Shown in pieces: positions 11,231 through 44,478 of a stretch of DNA of 64,000 nucleotides. The stretch spans positions 17,129,633 through 17,193,632 of the forward strand of contig NC_089274.1 in the NCBI RefSeq assembly GCF_963678975.1, written 5' to 3'. This DNA is from Dysidea avara (taxonomy: Eukaryota > Porifera > Demospongiae > Dictyoceratida > Dysideidae). Position 1 is the first letter of the stretch; the number at the start of each line of letters is the position of its first letter. A program made the position numbers and the translations under genes. Below the pieces are notes generated by a model. It had not been told where the DNA came from. It did no database searches and saw only the letters and a program-made list of their open reading frames with translations.

Positions 11231-14200
11231 CAGCATATAGCCAAGTGGCTAGAGCATTGGTCTGGTAATTGAAAGGTTTCCGGTTCAATGCTCGGATACA
11301 TCAAATTGATGTTGTTGTTTCCTTGAGCAAGAAACTTTACTCACATTGTTCCAGTCTGTTTAATGGGGACCTGGTGGCCTGGTGTCAAGTGGGGAAGCAG
11401 CCCACTTAGCTGTAACATCAATGGGTACCTGGTATTAACTGGGGAAGCAAATGCCAACTGTCCATGTCTCACACAGCAGGTGAAGGTCCAGATGGGACTT
11501 TGGGTGCCCACACCTTTACCTGTGATGCTGGTTCACTGGATAGGCGTGACCGTGTTAGCACCCAGTTGAAGGCTTTGTGCTTTGCTTCATGTGTGTGTGT
11601 GTGTGTGTTGTGTAGTGTAGTGTGTGTATAGTATGTGTGGATTTGCGGCCTACCAATTCATCTATTGCTGGTCACATCATTCCATTGGTAATATGAGACC
11701 ACAAAGACTTATTGTCTACATCGCTACATTGCTACATTGTCTGTGTTTGAATGTCCATTATTTCAATAATGAATATGATGCTAAATATGGCACAGCTATT
11801 CATACATATGGTATGAAATAGTTTCCCCAAAATAGTACCCTGGTGGGTGTTGTGTGTGTTGTAGTCTATAACTAAGAGTTGTGCCATGGCTGCGTATGTA
11901 TGCTACTTTATATAGTACATTTATGTAATAAAGAGACCTACTGTACACGGCTAGTTTCACTGGTGTTGTATTAGGTATTTGTTTGAAACCTTTTCAGGCA
12001 TGGGTCTGTTGTTTCATATGACTCTGGTAATCTAAACTACAATTTACTGAATAGGACTGTCATGTGGCTAGACAGAACACAGTAGGTGTTACCATAATTA
12101 GCTATTTGATAGTTGGCTTTATCAATTTGTCTGAAGATAAATTTAATCACATATTTTTACAGACCTACTTTAGAGGGTCCCATGGAGCCATCATTGTGTA
12201 TGACATTACCAACTACAAGTCACTTAATAATGTCTATAACTGGAAGAGTGAAGTAGAGAAGGCAACATCCATCAACCCCTTCACTCATATCCCAACCGTT
12301 CTGGTGGGAAATAAGGTACCTCAATATGTGATTGTTGGTATTGATATGGATTAATGTAGTTCAAAAGTATGTTCCCTCAGGAAGAATCAGTAAATATAGA
12401 CTGTATTCCAAATGACGTCACGAAATAAAATGGCTGCAGCTATTTAATTGGGGTATTCTAACATTTTCGAGTGAGAGTTCCAATGGGGCTTAATAAGATA
12501 TTCAATTCTGGAAGAAGATATTGACCTAAAACAAACAGGTACAGTTATAAGGGTATAAAATCTATTCTTTAATGCCGGGTTAGAAATTTTCAGCTGGTTT
12601 TACAAAGTTTAGAAGAAAAAGTATTGTTTCTTTGCTGTAATAACCAAACCTGGTAATTTCACCTCAATGTCTAGTTTGTTAGCCTCTATATCAATCTTTG
12701 AAATCTAGACCGCCATTGGTGATAATACTCGAAAATATAAGAATCCCCCCAAGTAGAAAATTCATGTGACGTCATTTGAAATATGGTCTATTGCCCAAAA
12801 TTGGTAGCATGCTGGATATCCTAGGTGTTGTCAGTTATTTCCAATTGATTGTCAACTTAGGCAGTATATTATAGAGTAATGTGCTTTGCATTTCCCTTTG
12901 CTTTCTATTTCCTTTACACACCCTAAAAGCACAGATTATTTTGCTATCTTGCAGTTCTGGGGTAAGCTGATTGATGTAGTGGTATTGATTACAGCATGAC
13001 TTTGTGTTTCCTTTTTTGGTGAAATACTGAGCAACAATTTTTAACTATTGGTAGGCCTAGTTTTGTCAACAATTGTGGAACAAATATTGACAAAATGTGT
13101 TTATTGCCAAGAATGGTAAATCTTTACCCAAGAGGCTCATCATGACAATGACCAAATATATAATAGTGGAGTTTACTTGCATCACTAACTTTCCGCTCCA
13201 ACATTGAACGCCATTTCCTTTATTGGTAAATATGTAATCAACTATAGTCTTTTTCATAATCACCTGAGCAGCAGGCCACCAGTTGTTTATCAGTTTGACA
13301 GAGATAGTGACAGTCATTTCTTTGATGCTCATACATGTACATGGTAGGCTTTTATTCTTGGCTGAAATTCCAGGCACAAATCCTTTATGGTGCTTATATG
13401 GACTCCTAGAAACACATAATGATTTTTCACATACCATGGTACTACATATAAATAAATATCAGTGCACCATTTTGGTGACAATTGTAAGATGCTGGTAAGA
13501 AATATTTGGTATTTACAGTGTTGGGAGTAATGCGTTACATAAGTAACGCGTTACGTACTAATATTACTTTTGCGGTAACGAAGTAATATAACAAAATATG
13601 CTGTCAAAAACAGGTAATATAACTCAAGTTATGTACTTGCAAATGTAACATGTTACCTAAGTAATGAAGTTACTGTAACGAACCTAATATTACATAATAT
13701 TATTACTTTAAGTAACGAAGTTACTAATCTCGTTAGTGATCCACTGAGTAATTCCTAGCCATTACAATAGAAGTAATGAAGCCTACTGAATGAAGCTTAT
13801 TCACCAGCTTCTTGCTTATAACCAAGATTTGCACATTGTCCAACGACGCAATCATGTCACGTGATAAAGTGGTAGTTTCACACGTGACAGCTTAAGGCTG
13901 TGGACACAAAGTAATATAATATATCTACTTTATTATATGGGTAATATGTAACTGTAACTAAATAGTTCAGTTGTAAATAATATGTAACGAGTTTAAAAAG
14001 TAACTGTCCCAACACTGGGTATTTATTTGTAGCTCACTGAAACTGTTCCATATCATTTGCTGAGTAAGTGTAAGAGGAGAAGGTAGAATTAACAGAACGG
14101 AACCGGAATGAAACCAATTAGGATGCGCGCCAACTTTAAAGTTGCTTTTCAACAACTTGTACAAGATTATCAGCCAATGTACAATAGCTATTCTAATGAT

Positions 14201-17200
14201 AATCTCCTACAGGAAAGTTGTCTACATGTAGTTTCTATTTAACACCCACTGCATGAATACTTATTACGAATCTATGCCTCAGCTTATGCTGCAAAATACT
14301 ACCTTCAAGTCTCCTAATGTACAATTCTGCACAATAAACATAGCACTCTGTGCACAAACTACAGCCATTAAGCTAAAATAATGGCAAGTTCAGAAAACTG
14401 GCCTGATGCACATGCACCATACAACACAAAAATATTACAGTATTTTACCTGCTAGTACAACTGGCTAAGAAATAATTCTACCCCGTCATTGGCCTTCAAC
14501 GGAAGGATTCACCATTCGGCATAAAGAGTTTCAAATGTGGCTGCAATCAAGTCCAGGGTAAGTTTTGCCTAATTTCAATGATTGGGGAAAGTGTAGAAAC
14601 TTATCAAAATTGATTTTAAAGTTGGCACGCGTTCTAATTGGTTCTGTTCCAGTTCTGTTCCATTCTGGCTTTTATGACTTCCCACGTAAGAGTGGTTTAT
14701 GATGCTATACACTAAAATGTGTGATATTTTTACAGGGTACAATATGTATTTCATTGCTATGGAAACATGGATGACCAATTGCATAATTATATTAGTAGAG
14801 TAGGAAGGATAATATCATAGCTGGTTTGTCAGTGTATTCGTTCTCTTTCCATATATTTTCACAGGTATATAAACAGATGGGCTAGCTGTTCTATTGTATC
14901 CGATTCGCCATATATGTGACCAGATTTTACAAAACCAATCCAAATTGCTCATCTGGCAAAATCATAGCTATACTGTTGTACTACTAGTTTTGACCCTCAG
15001 TACTATACTTAAGCTACTCGAAGCTGGTTTTGACAGATGTCTTTTCTGGATGGTGTGGAGAGCTCGAATGGTGGTTTCTGGCCTAATGTAGGGCCTCAGC
15101 TGGCTTGGCAATAATCAGTGGTTTACTGGTGGATGTCCTGACAATGTTGATCAGACGTTTTTTTTTCTGTTGATTTTGCTACTAATCAGCCACTAAGAAG
15201 CCAGCACAACCCTGTAATCTCATGTCTGGACTCCAATTGTGGTCTGCCTCTATTTTGAAGTCTCTCTCTTGCCCATCCCACCACCACCCCCCCACCCCTT
15301 TCATGATACTACTTCGCTCATCCAACTGCCAGTGTTGGGGCAATTGCTTGTTAAAAGTAACTTGTTACATATTACATATTTGCAACTAAACTATTCAGTT
15401 ACAGTTACATATTACCCATAAAATAAATTAACTTTAATATTATATTACTTTGTGTCCACAATCTTAAGCTGTCACGTGTGAAACTACCACCTTTTTATGT
15501 GACATGATTGTACTGCTGTACAATGTGCAAATCTTGGTTATTAGTAAGAAGCTGGTGATAAGTCTTCATTCAGTAGGCTTCATTACTTCATTGTGGCTAG
15601 TCAGTGGATAACTAATAAGATTTATTAGTAACTTTGTTACTTAGGTTACATGCGTTACATTTGTAAGTAAAGTAACTTGAGTTATGTTACCACTTTTTAT
15701 AGCATATTTCGTTATATTAGTTTGTTACCACGAAATTAATAATTATTACACAATACGTTACATAAGTAATGCGTTACCCCCAACACTGCCAACTGCTCAG
15801 ATTTTCTATCTTATTCCATCTTATTTGGCGGGAACTCTACAAGTGCTGGAAGTGGTCTGATGCATCTTTTGTGTAAATTTCGTATGCGTATTTGCTATTC
15901 TTGGCAAGTTATGCTGACTTGAATTCTTTAAAATCGTTTATCTCAAAGCTTCTAATGTGCTATTTGGAATGTTTTTCCAAAATCCTGTCACATAATTATA
16001 TGCTGTTGTATTTTAGTGCCTGCAACTATTGCTGTCTGCGATTCTGTTGTGGTCAAAGAACAACATTTTAGTGGTAGTGAAGCATGTAGAATTAGTCTAG
16101 GACTTCTCTCTCTTTCTGTAATCCTATAGCAAAGTATAATTAAAATTTTTGTAGTTCTGCAAATATTTCATAGCAATACTATATGGGTTATAGGGGTTTC
16201 AGCACTTTTAGCAATTCATACGAAATGTGTAGTGACGCATGCGTGTGATTTATCTGGTACAACAATGGCGGTGGATACCTACATTGTGTCTCAGGCTGCT
16301 GTACATGTTGGCAAATCTCTATAATATACTTTAAAAGGTATGGTAGGATAGGTTATTTCACTTTGAAAACAGCCAAACAAATCAAACATGCATGCACAAC
16401 CACACTACGCATGTCACACGAATTTGCAAGAAGTGCTGAAACCCCTGTAGTTATTTGGGAAAATGTAAATTGCCATAAATGGCTAATATACGTCTGAAGT
16501 ACTTGGAGTACGTATTAGTGCTGAGCAGTTTTGATATTTCATAGACCGTACGGCCAGTGTTGGGCAAGTTACTTTGTAAATGTAACTAGTTACATATTAC
16601 ATATTACTTGCAACTGAACTATTTAGTTACAGTTACATATTACCCATAAAGTAAAGTAACTGTAATAATATTATATATTATATTACTTTGTGTCCACAGC
16701 CTTAAGCTGTCACGTGTGAAACTACCACCTTATCACGTGACATGATTGCGCTGTTGGACAATATGCAAATTTTGGTTATAAGTAAGATGCTGGTGAATAA
16801 GCTTCATTCAGTAGGCCTTCGTTACTTCGCTGTGGCTAGGCATTACTCAGAGGATAACTAACGAGATTAGTAACTTCGTTACTTGTAGTAATAATATTAC
16901 GTAATATTAGACTCGTTACAGTAACTATATTACTTAGGTAACGCGTTACATTTGTAAGTAAAGTAGCTTGCGTTATATTACCTGTTTTTATAGCGTATTT
17001 CGTTATATTACTTTGTTACCACAAAAGTAATAATATTACGTAACGCGTTACATAAGTAGCGCGTTACTCCCAACACTGCGTACGGCACTGTGAACTTGAT
17101 ATTGCGGTATGACTAAATTATTGGCATACCTTAGTTTTAGACCTGCAGTACTAGATTTAGACACAGTAAAAAATTCAGAATTGTGTCGAAAGCCAATTGT

Positions 17201-17728
17201 ATATTTACTGCAATACATATCCCTGTAAGTAGACTTATTCACTTTAGGTACTTTACACACAAGGTATGTTATTTTAGCTACTAAAATACTTGTGTTTTTT
17301 AGAATTCACAGTATTTGCAGTAGTTAAAAACTGGACGGTATCAAAAACAGATACCGCGGTTTGACTAAAATATTGTCATATTGCTCAGCACTAGTACATA
17401 TCAGTCACTTCTACATGTTTTCTTCATTTGTTTACATGCAGTTAGATTTAGCAAAAGACAGAGATACAAGCGGAGCCAAAGACGTTGCTGATAAGTTAGA
17501 TATTGATCAATGTTTTGAAGCGTCCAGCAAAGATGGCAGAGGTATTGACGAAGTAGTGGACTTCTTGCTTGAACAAGTGAGCTGTTTGTAGCTAGTGTGT
17601 TTACATTATTATTGTTTTCTCATTAGATTTTAAAGAAGAATCTCTTGTCAGAACTTAAAAGTGAACAAGAAACAATATCATTAGACAAAATGTTAGACAA
17701 GAAAAAATGTTGTTTGAAGTCATCATAA
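9700..17728 (+). CDS. Rab-family GTPase with long acidic N-terminal extension
   Basis: Eight exons join in frame: 9700-9945, 10001-10141, 10246-10815, 10861-10942, 10989-11017, 12163-12315, 17442-17576 and 17627-17728, giving about 485 residues. The first 285 residues are low-complexity and acidic (runs of D, S, T, and a direct repeat of TQSNDTKD), likely disordered. The G domain is canonical: GDANTGKS (about 294-301), switch I TVGVD, WDTQGQE (about 343-349, Gln in place of the usual Ala), NKLD (about 406-409) and EASSK (about 433-437). The tail KKKCCLKSS carries a double Cys suitable for geranylgeranylation, though followed by four residues. By family knowledge it should be a membrane-traffic switch. 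The Rab subfamily could not be fixed. Intron 6 is 5.1 kb and full of MITEs, while most of the others are under 110 bp. The stop lies 109 bp before the REV3 start. Confidence 0.87.
11020..11226. repeat. (GT)n/(CACG) microsatellite
   Basis: A long alternating purine-pyrimidine tract, mostly GT with GTAC and CACGTG interruptions, ends in a short GA run. It lies in intron 5 of the Rab gene, just after the donor. It gives spurious Thr-His open frames on the other strand. Confidence 0.9.
11228..11590 (+). mobile_element. tRNA-derived SINE
   Basis: The head has RNA polymerase III promoter boxes: box A TAGCCAAGTGG (11238-11248) and box B GGTTCAATGCT (11282-11292). A shared body follows, containing CCTTGAGCAAGAAACTTTAC, a repeated GGGGAAGC segment and CACACCTTTACC. 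Three minus-strand copies of the body occur at 46.9-47.2, 48.6-48.9 and 49.9-50.2 kb, which establishes a family. It sits in intron 5 of the Rab gene. Confidence 0.75.
12393..12793. mobile_element. MITE with CAAATGACGTCA ends
   Basis: The ends ATAGACTGTATTCCAAATGA and AATAGACCATATTTCAAATG (reverse complement) form diverged inverted arms of about 75 bp. The arms continue to the shared ATTTTCGAGT. It lies in intron 6 of the Rab gene. No clear target duplication was seen. Confidence 0.6.
13516..14017. mobile_element. hAT-type MITE, CAGTGTTGGG family, copy 1
   Basis: The ends CAGTGTTGGG and CCCAACACTG are flanked by perfect 8-bp GGTATTTA copies (13508-13515 and 14018-14025). The interior is a succession of GTAACG/CGTTAC units, so the whole element can fold back on itself. 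Confidence 0.92.
15330..15788. mobile_element. hAT-type MITE, CAGTGTTGGG family, copy 2
   Basis: Same family and fold-back structure as 13516-14017 but in the opposite orientation (the shared interior block GCTTCATTACTTC is inverted). The flanking 8-bp duplication is CCAACTGC (15322-15329 and 15789-15796), perfect. Confidence 0.92.
16191..16448. mobile_element. MITE with GGGGTTTCAGCACTT ends
   Basis: The inverted ends are GGGGTTTCAGCACTTTTAGC on the left and GGGGTTTCAGCACTTCTTGC on the right (reverse complement). Both continue into an ACGCATG block. It lies in intron 6 of the Rab gene, between copies 2 and 3 of the CAGTGTTGGG family. No convincing target duplication. Confidence 0.6.
16555..17078. 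mobile_element. hAT-type MITE, CAGTGTTGGG family, copy 3
   Basis: Third member in the same intron. The flanking 8-bp duplication is CGTACGGC (16547-16554 and 17079-17086), perfect. Its interior shares the block around GTCCACAGCCTTAAGCTGTC with the other two copies. Confidence 0.92.
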
Positions 17729-17837
17729 TTCATACCCACAATCGAATGTTAATTGTATCGCTGCTTGGTGTTGTGGTAGTGTTGAAGAATGTCTGGCTCT
17801 GTACCATGTTACTAGCGAACATAATGGACAAGGCGAA

Positions 17838-38961
<21,124 letters not shown>

Positions 38962-39099
38962 AACTACTTGCAAATTAAATATCGCAATGCCAAATTTATG
39001 GATTATAATACTGCAGTGTCTATAACTGCATGCATATATGAATGCTATATCAACATTGTTTCATTGTTGTCAACTAAATTACTTTATTTGTGTGCTTAA

Positions 39100-39105
39100 A
39101 ATAAA
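39100..39105 (+). promoter_or_regulatory. Polyadenylation signal of REV3 (candidate)
   Basis: AATAAA lies 139 bp after the REV3 stop codon and is the first clear signal in the 3' flank. A GT/TTG-rich stretch follows. Confidence 0.5.
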
Positions 39106-39237
39106 GAGTTTAGTTGTTAAAGTGACCTTATAAAGCAACAAACACAAATCAGAATACATAGTGAAAGTACAACACAAATAAGGTAATGTATACAAAAATA
39201 ATACTTTTATAATATAGTCAATTACAAGCTGCTTTTA

Positions 39238-39320
39238 ATTTATTCACTAACTGGTCGTAAATTCCATTGTCTGTAAGTCTCTCACTGTTTGGAGTCTCCA
39301 TATTTTTATCAGCTGATGTA
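39238..39320 (-). pseudogene. Decayed copy of the 3' end of the gene at 57578-58207
   Basis: The reverse complement matches the last codons of that gene: ETYRQWNLRPVSE-stop here against ETYRQWNLQPFDE-stop there. A one-base deletion lies just upstream, and the match fades towards CAACTGATGTA/CAGCTGATGTA. Only the tail is present. Confidence 0.65.
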
Positions 39321-39322
39321 AC

Positions 39323-39410
39323 AAAATACAAGAACACTTGCTGTTTGTGTTTGGCCATTGCAAACTGTATAAAGTAGTTGTGTCATGATCAGGTTGTGTA
39401 GTACCAATTT
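39323..39410 (+). repeat. Direct duplicate of 44108-44193
   Basis: About 85 bp, including GGCCATTGCAAACTGTATAA and GTCATGATCAGGTTGTGTAG, are repeated almost without change at 44108-44193 in the same orientation. The origin is unclear; it begins directly after the pseudogene relic at 39238-39320. Confidence 0.85.
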
Positions 39411-39420
39411 TTCAGATGCT

Positions 39421-40914
39421 GAAGACACGAGCTCTCAATATGGACACCCTGAGATGGACACCTCTGTCACTGCAGAACAATCCAATGTATTGTGCTGTAG
39501 TGCTTTGGAACCTGTCCATGAAAAGTTCCCTTATTGGTGAGGTATCCTAATTTCATGGGTCTAAATGGACAGGTGTATACTAACACAAATCAGATCATTG
39601 TTTCAAGTGTCCCTTGTGTTGATGGGCTTCCAGACTACTTTACATACATAAGGTTTCAGGGTTATGAAGACCCTTTATTATGATCTTAATGTGTCTGTAG
39701 TTCTATGTCTCATGTGCAAGGTTTTTTAATGTTCCAGCAAAAAAGGTTCTATTGTAAAGTGAATTACAGTGGTGAGACAAATACTTTTGATATGCACTTA
39801 TTTTGTAGCCTCACCATTGAACATGGTGCATGGGATTACAAGCTACGTAGTAGGAATCATTGCTATGAAAGCGCTCGAGCTCAACAAGGGGATCATCACC
39901 TAAACTGCAAATTTAGTATCTACCTTAGTCATGCTAGTTTATTTGTTGTTATATACCATACTGAATTGTACTGTACTGTATACCTACAACTATAATTATA
40001 CCATACTGTATGTACCATATTGTTTGGTCCCAAAAAAGACTTTAAAATAATATTGTTAACTTGCCAGTTGCTTCCCAAATGTTGATACATAAAGACTGCA
40101 GATGTAAGATGAGAAACCGTCTGGTGGAGTGATGATGCATGTGATACAACTGATGTGTGTACATATGCTTTTTATGTGAGTATTAATAGACTCTTATTTT
40201 TGTACCCATGCATGCACACTCTTATACTAGGCCATCTTATTTAATTAGTCCTGTCTTTTATACCAATTCCTAGGGTTATGTAGAATGTGATTATGGCATT
40301 TGGTTAGGGTTCAAAATAGGATATATGTTGTGGATACAGTAATGAAAGATTGTTTACCATTATAAGAAAGAGAGCGTGATGTAGAGCAATTGCTTCATCC
40401 CTGGCCAGCTAACTTGAACCTCCATGCATCATTACTGTAACATGAGTTTTACATGAATGTGAAGTGTATGTATCATGGAGCATGGATGTTACAGTGAGGG
40501 GGACATGCATGTACCATGGATACAGGGACCAAATTCCATTGGCATGCTGCGTGTAGAATTCCACAATGAAAACCAACAATTGCATCGTTGTTAGAACTGT
40601 GAGAAATAGTTATGCAACTCCTGTTTGTATGACAGTTCTACATACTGTGATAGTCAGTAATACTGTACATAGCAGCCAGGGTGCATGGTAAGCATTAGAT
40701 ATAGCAGTAATCATAGTGTTAACAAACACCATGCACGTTACGTGCATGCCAGCATTTAGTTTCAGTACATTTTATGACATATTTATAAAGTGTTAACACA
40801 AATATGCACATTAGTCTCATGTATGCAACATGTAGGGAAAGTGTCCAAAATCCATGCATCTTACATGAAACATGCATGTATATTAACACTGATAGCACGC
40901 ATGTTTCTAGTACA
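39421..40914. other. Intergenic stretch without a recognised gene
   Basis: Contains fragments resembling decayed DNA transposons (GGACACC/GTGTCC words at 39430-39620) and ATGCATG-rich sequence near 40420-40900. No exon with conserved-looking protein sequence was found. Confidence 0.5.
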
Positions 40915-41147
40915 CACCATGTAGCTAGCTGCTTTTCTTACACTCCATTGTTGTTGTAATCTTTGTTGTGCATGTTCTACTGGACTTTCACAGTTTCCTC
41001 AACTTCTACACTATCAGTGTTTGCCATGTTTTTGACTAACTACAGATATACATAATTTATCATGACAGTATGATTGCATGCTATCATTGTCATCATAATG
41101 TTACTTACTATCATGATATATTAAGCAGAACTATCACTCAGCTCACC
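40915..41147. mobile_element. Decayed relative of the hAT element at 24088-25218
   Basis: Shares with that element, in the same order, CACTCCATTG, GCATG-TC-ACTGGACTTTCA, TACATAATTTATC, ATCATGATA and the terminal AACTATCACTCAGCTC. The left end is missing. Confidence 0.65.
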
Positions 41148-42324
41148 ACAGCTGGCTATGTTACTGACATCAAATTGTCTGAATATTCATGTGAATTGGT
41201 GGGTGTGGGGGTGTGTACTTATGTATGTTTACCTGTCTGCAGTCAGTTGAGCAAATTGTATTATGCTAATGCATATCTAAGACACGATTGCTGTATTGAG
41301 TGTGTGTTAACTCAGCACAAGCTTATGGCTTTTTCTTACTGATAAGTGCACTAAACAAGAGTTGTGAAACCTTTACAAAAAGGTTTACCAATTGTTTGTA
41401 ATGTAGATGTCTTGTAGGCTAACAGGAGTGGCATATTCAGTTAAATTTAAATCAGCGTATCCCATTCATAATATATGTGCAAAAATGGAGAGTGGCCTCA
41501 AGGCTTACCCTTAGATTTGAGAAGATATGTATTTCTGGTATTTGTGTTGAAGTGCTTTTGTGCAATTATGCAACCAATAAGTATTGATTTGTGAATTACA
41601 AAATATTGAGATTCTTTATTGCTAAACAAAATCGTAAAAATTTATTTGCCAAATTTTTATTGATGGTTGAAGCAAGGTATAATAGTATTTACTGGGCTTC
41701 TAGTTTTTAGAAGTAGCAAAGTATAACTCAGTTGTTTTGCTCCTAGGAATGGATCTGCATGGGCACTCCAAGTGCATGTGCATATAGAAACAGTGTTTTG
41801 ATACAATATGCAGACATATATTATATTATGCATACTCTCAGTCTACATCTGTATGCATGTACGTAACTATGATTGTATGTATAGGTGTATGTATCATATA
41901 TAAACTGGGTTTTTATTTCTTTAAAAACATTTTTGACCTGGTCTGTAACAAAATAGGGCCTTTATTTGAGACCGAGAGTTTATTTTGGTTAGGTGTGTTT
42001 GTATTTGTGTGTATGTGTGTGTGTGGATACATGTAAGTATGTTTCAGAGACAGCATATGTAGCCAGCTAAGTATAAACCTAACCAATTTGCATTGTTCTT
42101 GAACTTCATTTTATGACTTCTTTAAATTTGGTGTCTAGTGGGAAATTCAATGGGCGGTGAAAGTCTCAGCCTTGTCTAGTGAGTATACTTTTGAAGTTAT
42201 AGTGAGCTGACTGGACTGTGTTTCAATTCACATAATTACTGTAGGCTCTTTGCTTTGCTCTATATGTATTGAGGAGTGTTTAGTCCATCAGTTTGTTTAT
42301 GTACTGTTTTTTTGTTTTTAATTG
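41148..42324. other. Intergenic stretch, nothing recognised
   Basis: AT-rich sequence with small GT-rich patches (about 41995-42025). No coding exon, RNA gene or bounded element was identified. Confidence 0.4.
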
Positions 42325-42770
42325 CCAGACATTTTACACAGATCCATGTCATGTTCCTAAGCATTCTACCAAGGGTAGTATGCTTCTGCACAGTTTGGTA
42401 TGCTGCTACACACAATGTATTCATGTGTTACTTCTTTACACAGAAGAGGATGGTTCATGTTAACTTCTACACAAAGAATAGTGATCCCACAAGGACATTT
42501 ATAGAAATATTTACATGTATACTGTACATGCATTAATTTTTATGACATTTCATGATGCATATATTTTTTTATTGAGTTTTTCAAAGTGCACAGTAATATA
42601 TAATGTATGTAGTATGTAGTTGTACTTTAAGCCACTCGATGCCCATAATCTCATGGGTCACATATGCGCATCTCAACAATAACAACTTGTGGAAATTGTT
42701 AATGCCCATTTTTAAGGGGTACATGTTTAATTTCACCGAATCTGTAACAAGGTGATTATGGTGCATCGCT
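42325..42770 (+). pseudogene. Inverted, decayed duplicate of 44190-44545
   Basis: Blocks such as GTATGCTGCTAC, CACAGAAGAGGATGGTTCAT, TTTACATGTATACTGTACAT, TTATTGAGTTTTT and CATAATCTCATGGGTCA occur in the same order on the plus strand here and on the minus strand at 44190-44545. The exon-like part at 44479-44540 has lost about 35 bp in this copy. Confidence 0.7.
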
Positions 42771-42915
42771 ACTTTTTTACAATAGCATTAGCTTACAGAA
42801 TTCAATGAGCATGTAGCTAATATAGGACTCCTAGCTATTATTATTGCTGATTCATTTACATTTTATTTTGCTATATCGAGATAATCTGTTCTTAACAGAA
42901 CACATTATTATTATA

Positions 42916-43034
42916 CTGTAAAAAATAAGTGGTGAGATCCATGGTAATAAGATAGTGATCGCCACTGGATTTCTTAGTGATAGTAAGCAGTGACAATCAC
43001 TATCTTGTCACAGATATCACCACTTATTATACAG
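42916..43034. mobile_element. Short MITE (about 119 bp)
   Basis: The ends CTGTAAAAAATAAGTGGTGA and its inverse TCACCACTTATTATACAG, with AAGATAGTGAT mirrored inside, make a hairpin-forming unit. Confidence 0.65.
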
Positions 43035-44189
43035 CTTCTAATGTTGAAGCTTCTGGAATGGGCTTGAAGTTGTGTATATAGTTTACATCTTAGTCTGGTA
43101 TGAAGTTAATAATGTGGTTATGTGCGGAAGGTCTATGTTTACAGGTCTGGTCAAAAGTTCAATTCATAACTGATTTTGTCTAATAAAACATACATGCACA
43201 AAGCTATTACATTCAATTTGTTCCCAAAGTACATTATGTCCATCATTATGACTTTATTATTCTATATCTGTGATTCTGTGGGGTCTAAATGCCATGTGAA
43301 AAATGAAAATGTACAATAACATAATTATTATAGAGACCTCTCACTTCTAGAACAACAAAAACAGTACATGTGGCCATGAGTACATTAATTTGCTGCGTAA
43401 CTACTTTCAAACTTTTGTGAGCCATAACTTTTCATGTCATTACAGCCACCTAAGTTATGTATTATATATTAATTATCCCTACAATAAGTAGCTAGCAGTA
43501 CATGTATGCTTTATTAGATAATATTGCATTATGTGATGGCTCCATAAAGTTTTTCCGGTTGCCTGCCACTTCTTAATTGGTGGACCTCTCTCGCTGCTGC
43601 CACACTCAGGCCTGTTACTTGTAAATAGTATAATGAATTTGTATCCTTTTAACCCAAAATAATCATGCTATTAAATTTTGTGTGTGTGAGTGACAATGTC
43701 TGTCTTTCGTGGTTGTGTTTTGTATTGTGTTTATTGGTGTGCTATGGTAGGGAAGAACAGCAATTACGTATTACTGTATGCATGAGAAAAAATCATTCAA
43801 TCTCTTTAGATATTCTTCCACACACAAACTAAGCTTATAATTATTGCTCAAGCATTGATTATAATTACAAACTACCCTCTACACAGTACTGGTATTTGTT
43901 TGAAAACTAGTCATGATCAGTTATGAACTAGATGTAGAAAATTAATAGGTACATAGAAATTTCACAATAATACGGTATACAAGGACATGAACAGAAAGCC
44001 TCTATGCTAATTTGGTCAGATATATCCTCAGTCATATACATACTAGCTACTAACTGTACTAAGCAACTGTTCAAAACAAGCAGTATTACTATTCAGAGTG
44101 CTATATTGTTAACAAAATACAAGAACACTTGTTGTTTGTGTTTGGCCATTGCAAACTGTATAAAGTAGTTGTGTCATGATCAGGTTGTG
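43035..44189. other. Intergenic stretch, nothing recognised
   Basis: AT-rich, no exon or bounded element identified, apart from the 85-bp duplicate at 44108-44193 (see 39323-39410). Confidence 0.4.
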
Positions 44190-44478
44190 TAGTGCATAAT
44201 CTCATGGGTCAAATGAATATGGACATGGATATGCCATTTCAAAATAACCCCCACACATACTACATACATGCGTAACGACATTAGTATCATGCACTTAAAA
44301 AAACTCAATAAAATACATACATCGTGATGTCATAAAATTTATGTACAGTATACATGTAAAGGATTCTATAATAATGTCCTTGCAGTTATTCTTTGTAGCA
44401 GTTACTACATGAACCATCCTCTTCTGTGTAGAGAAATACATTGTATGTAGCAGCATACTAAACTTTGCAGAAGTGTAC

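Noticed and set aside
10990-11304. Several His/Thr-rich open frames
   Set aside because: They arise from the GT/CA tract in intron 5 of the Rab gene.
11228-11310. A genuine tRNA gene
   Set aside because: The boxes are present, but the sequence continues into a SINE body and the arms do not form a full cloverleaf.
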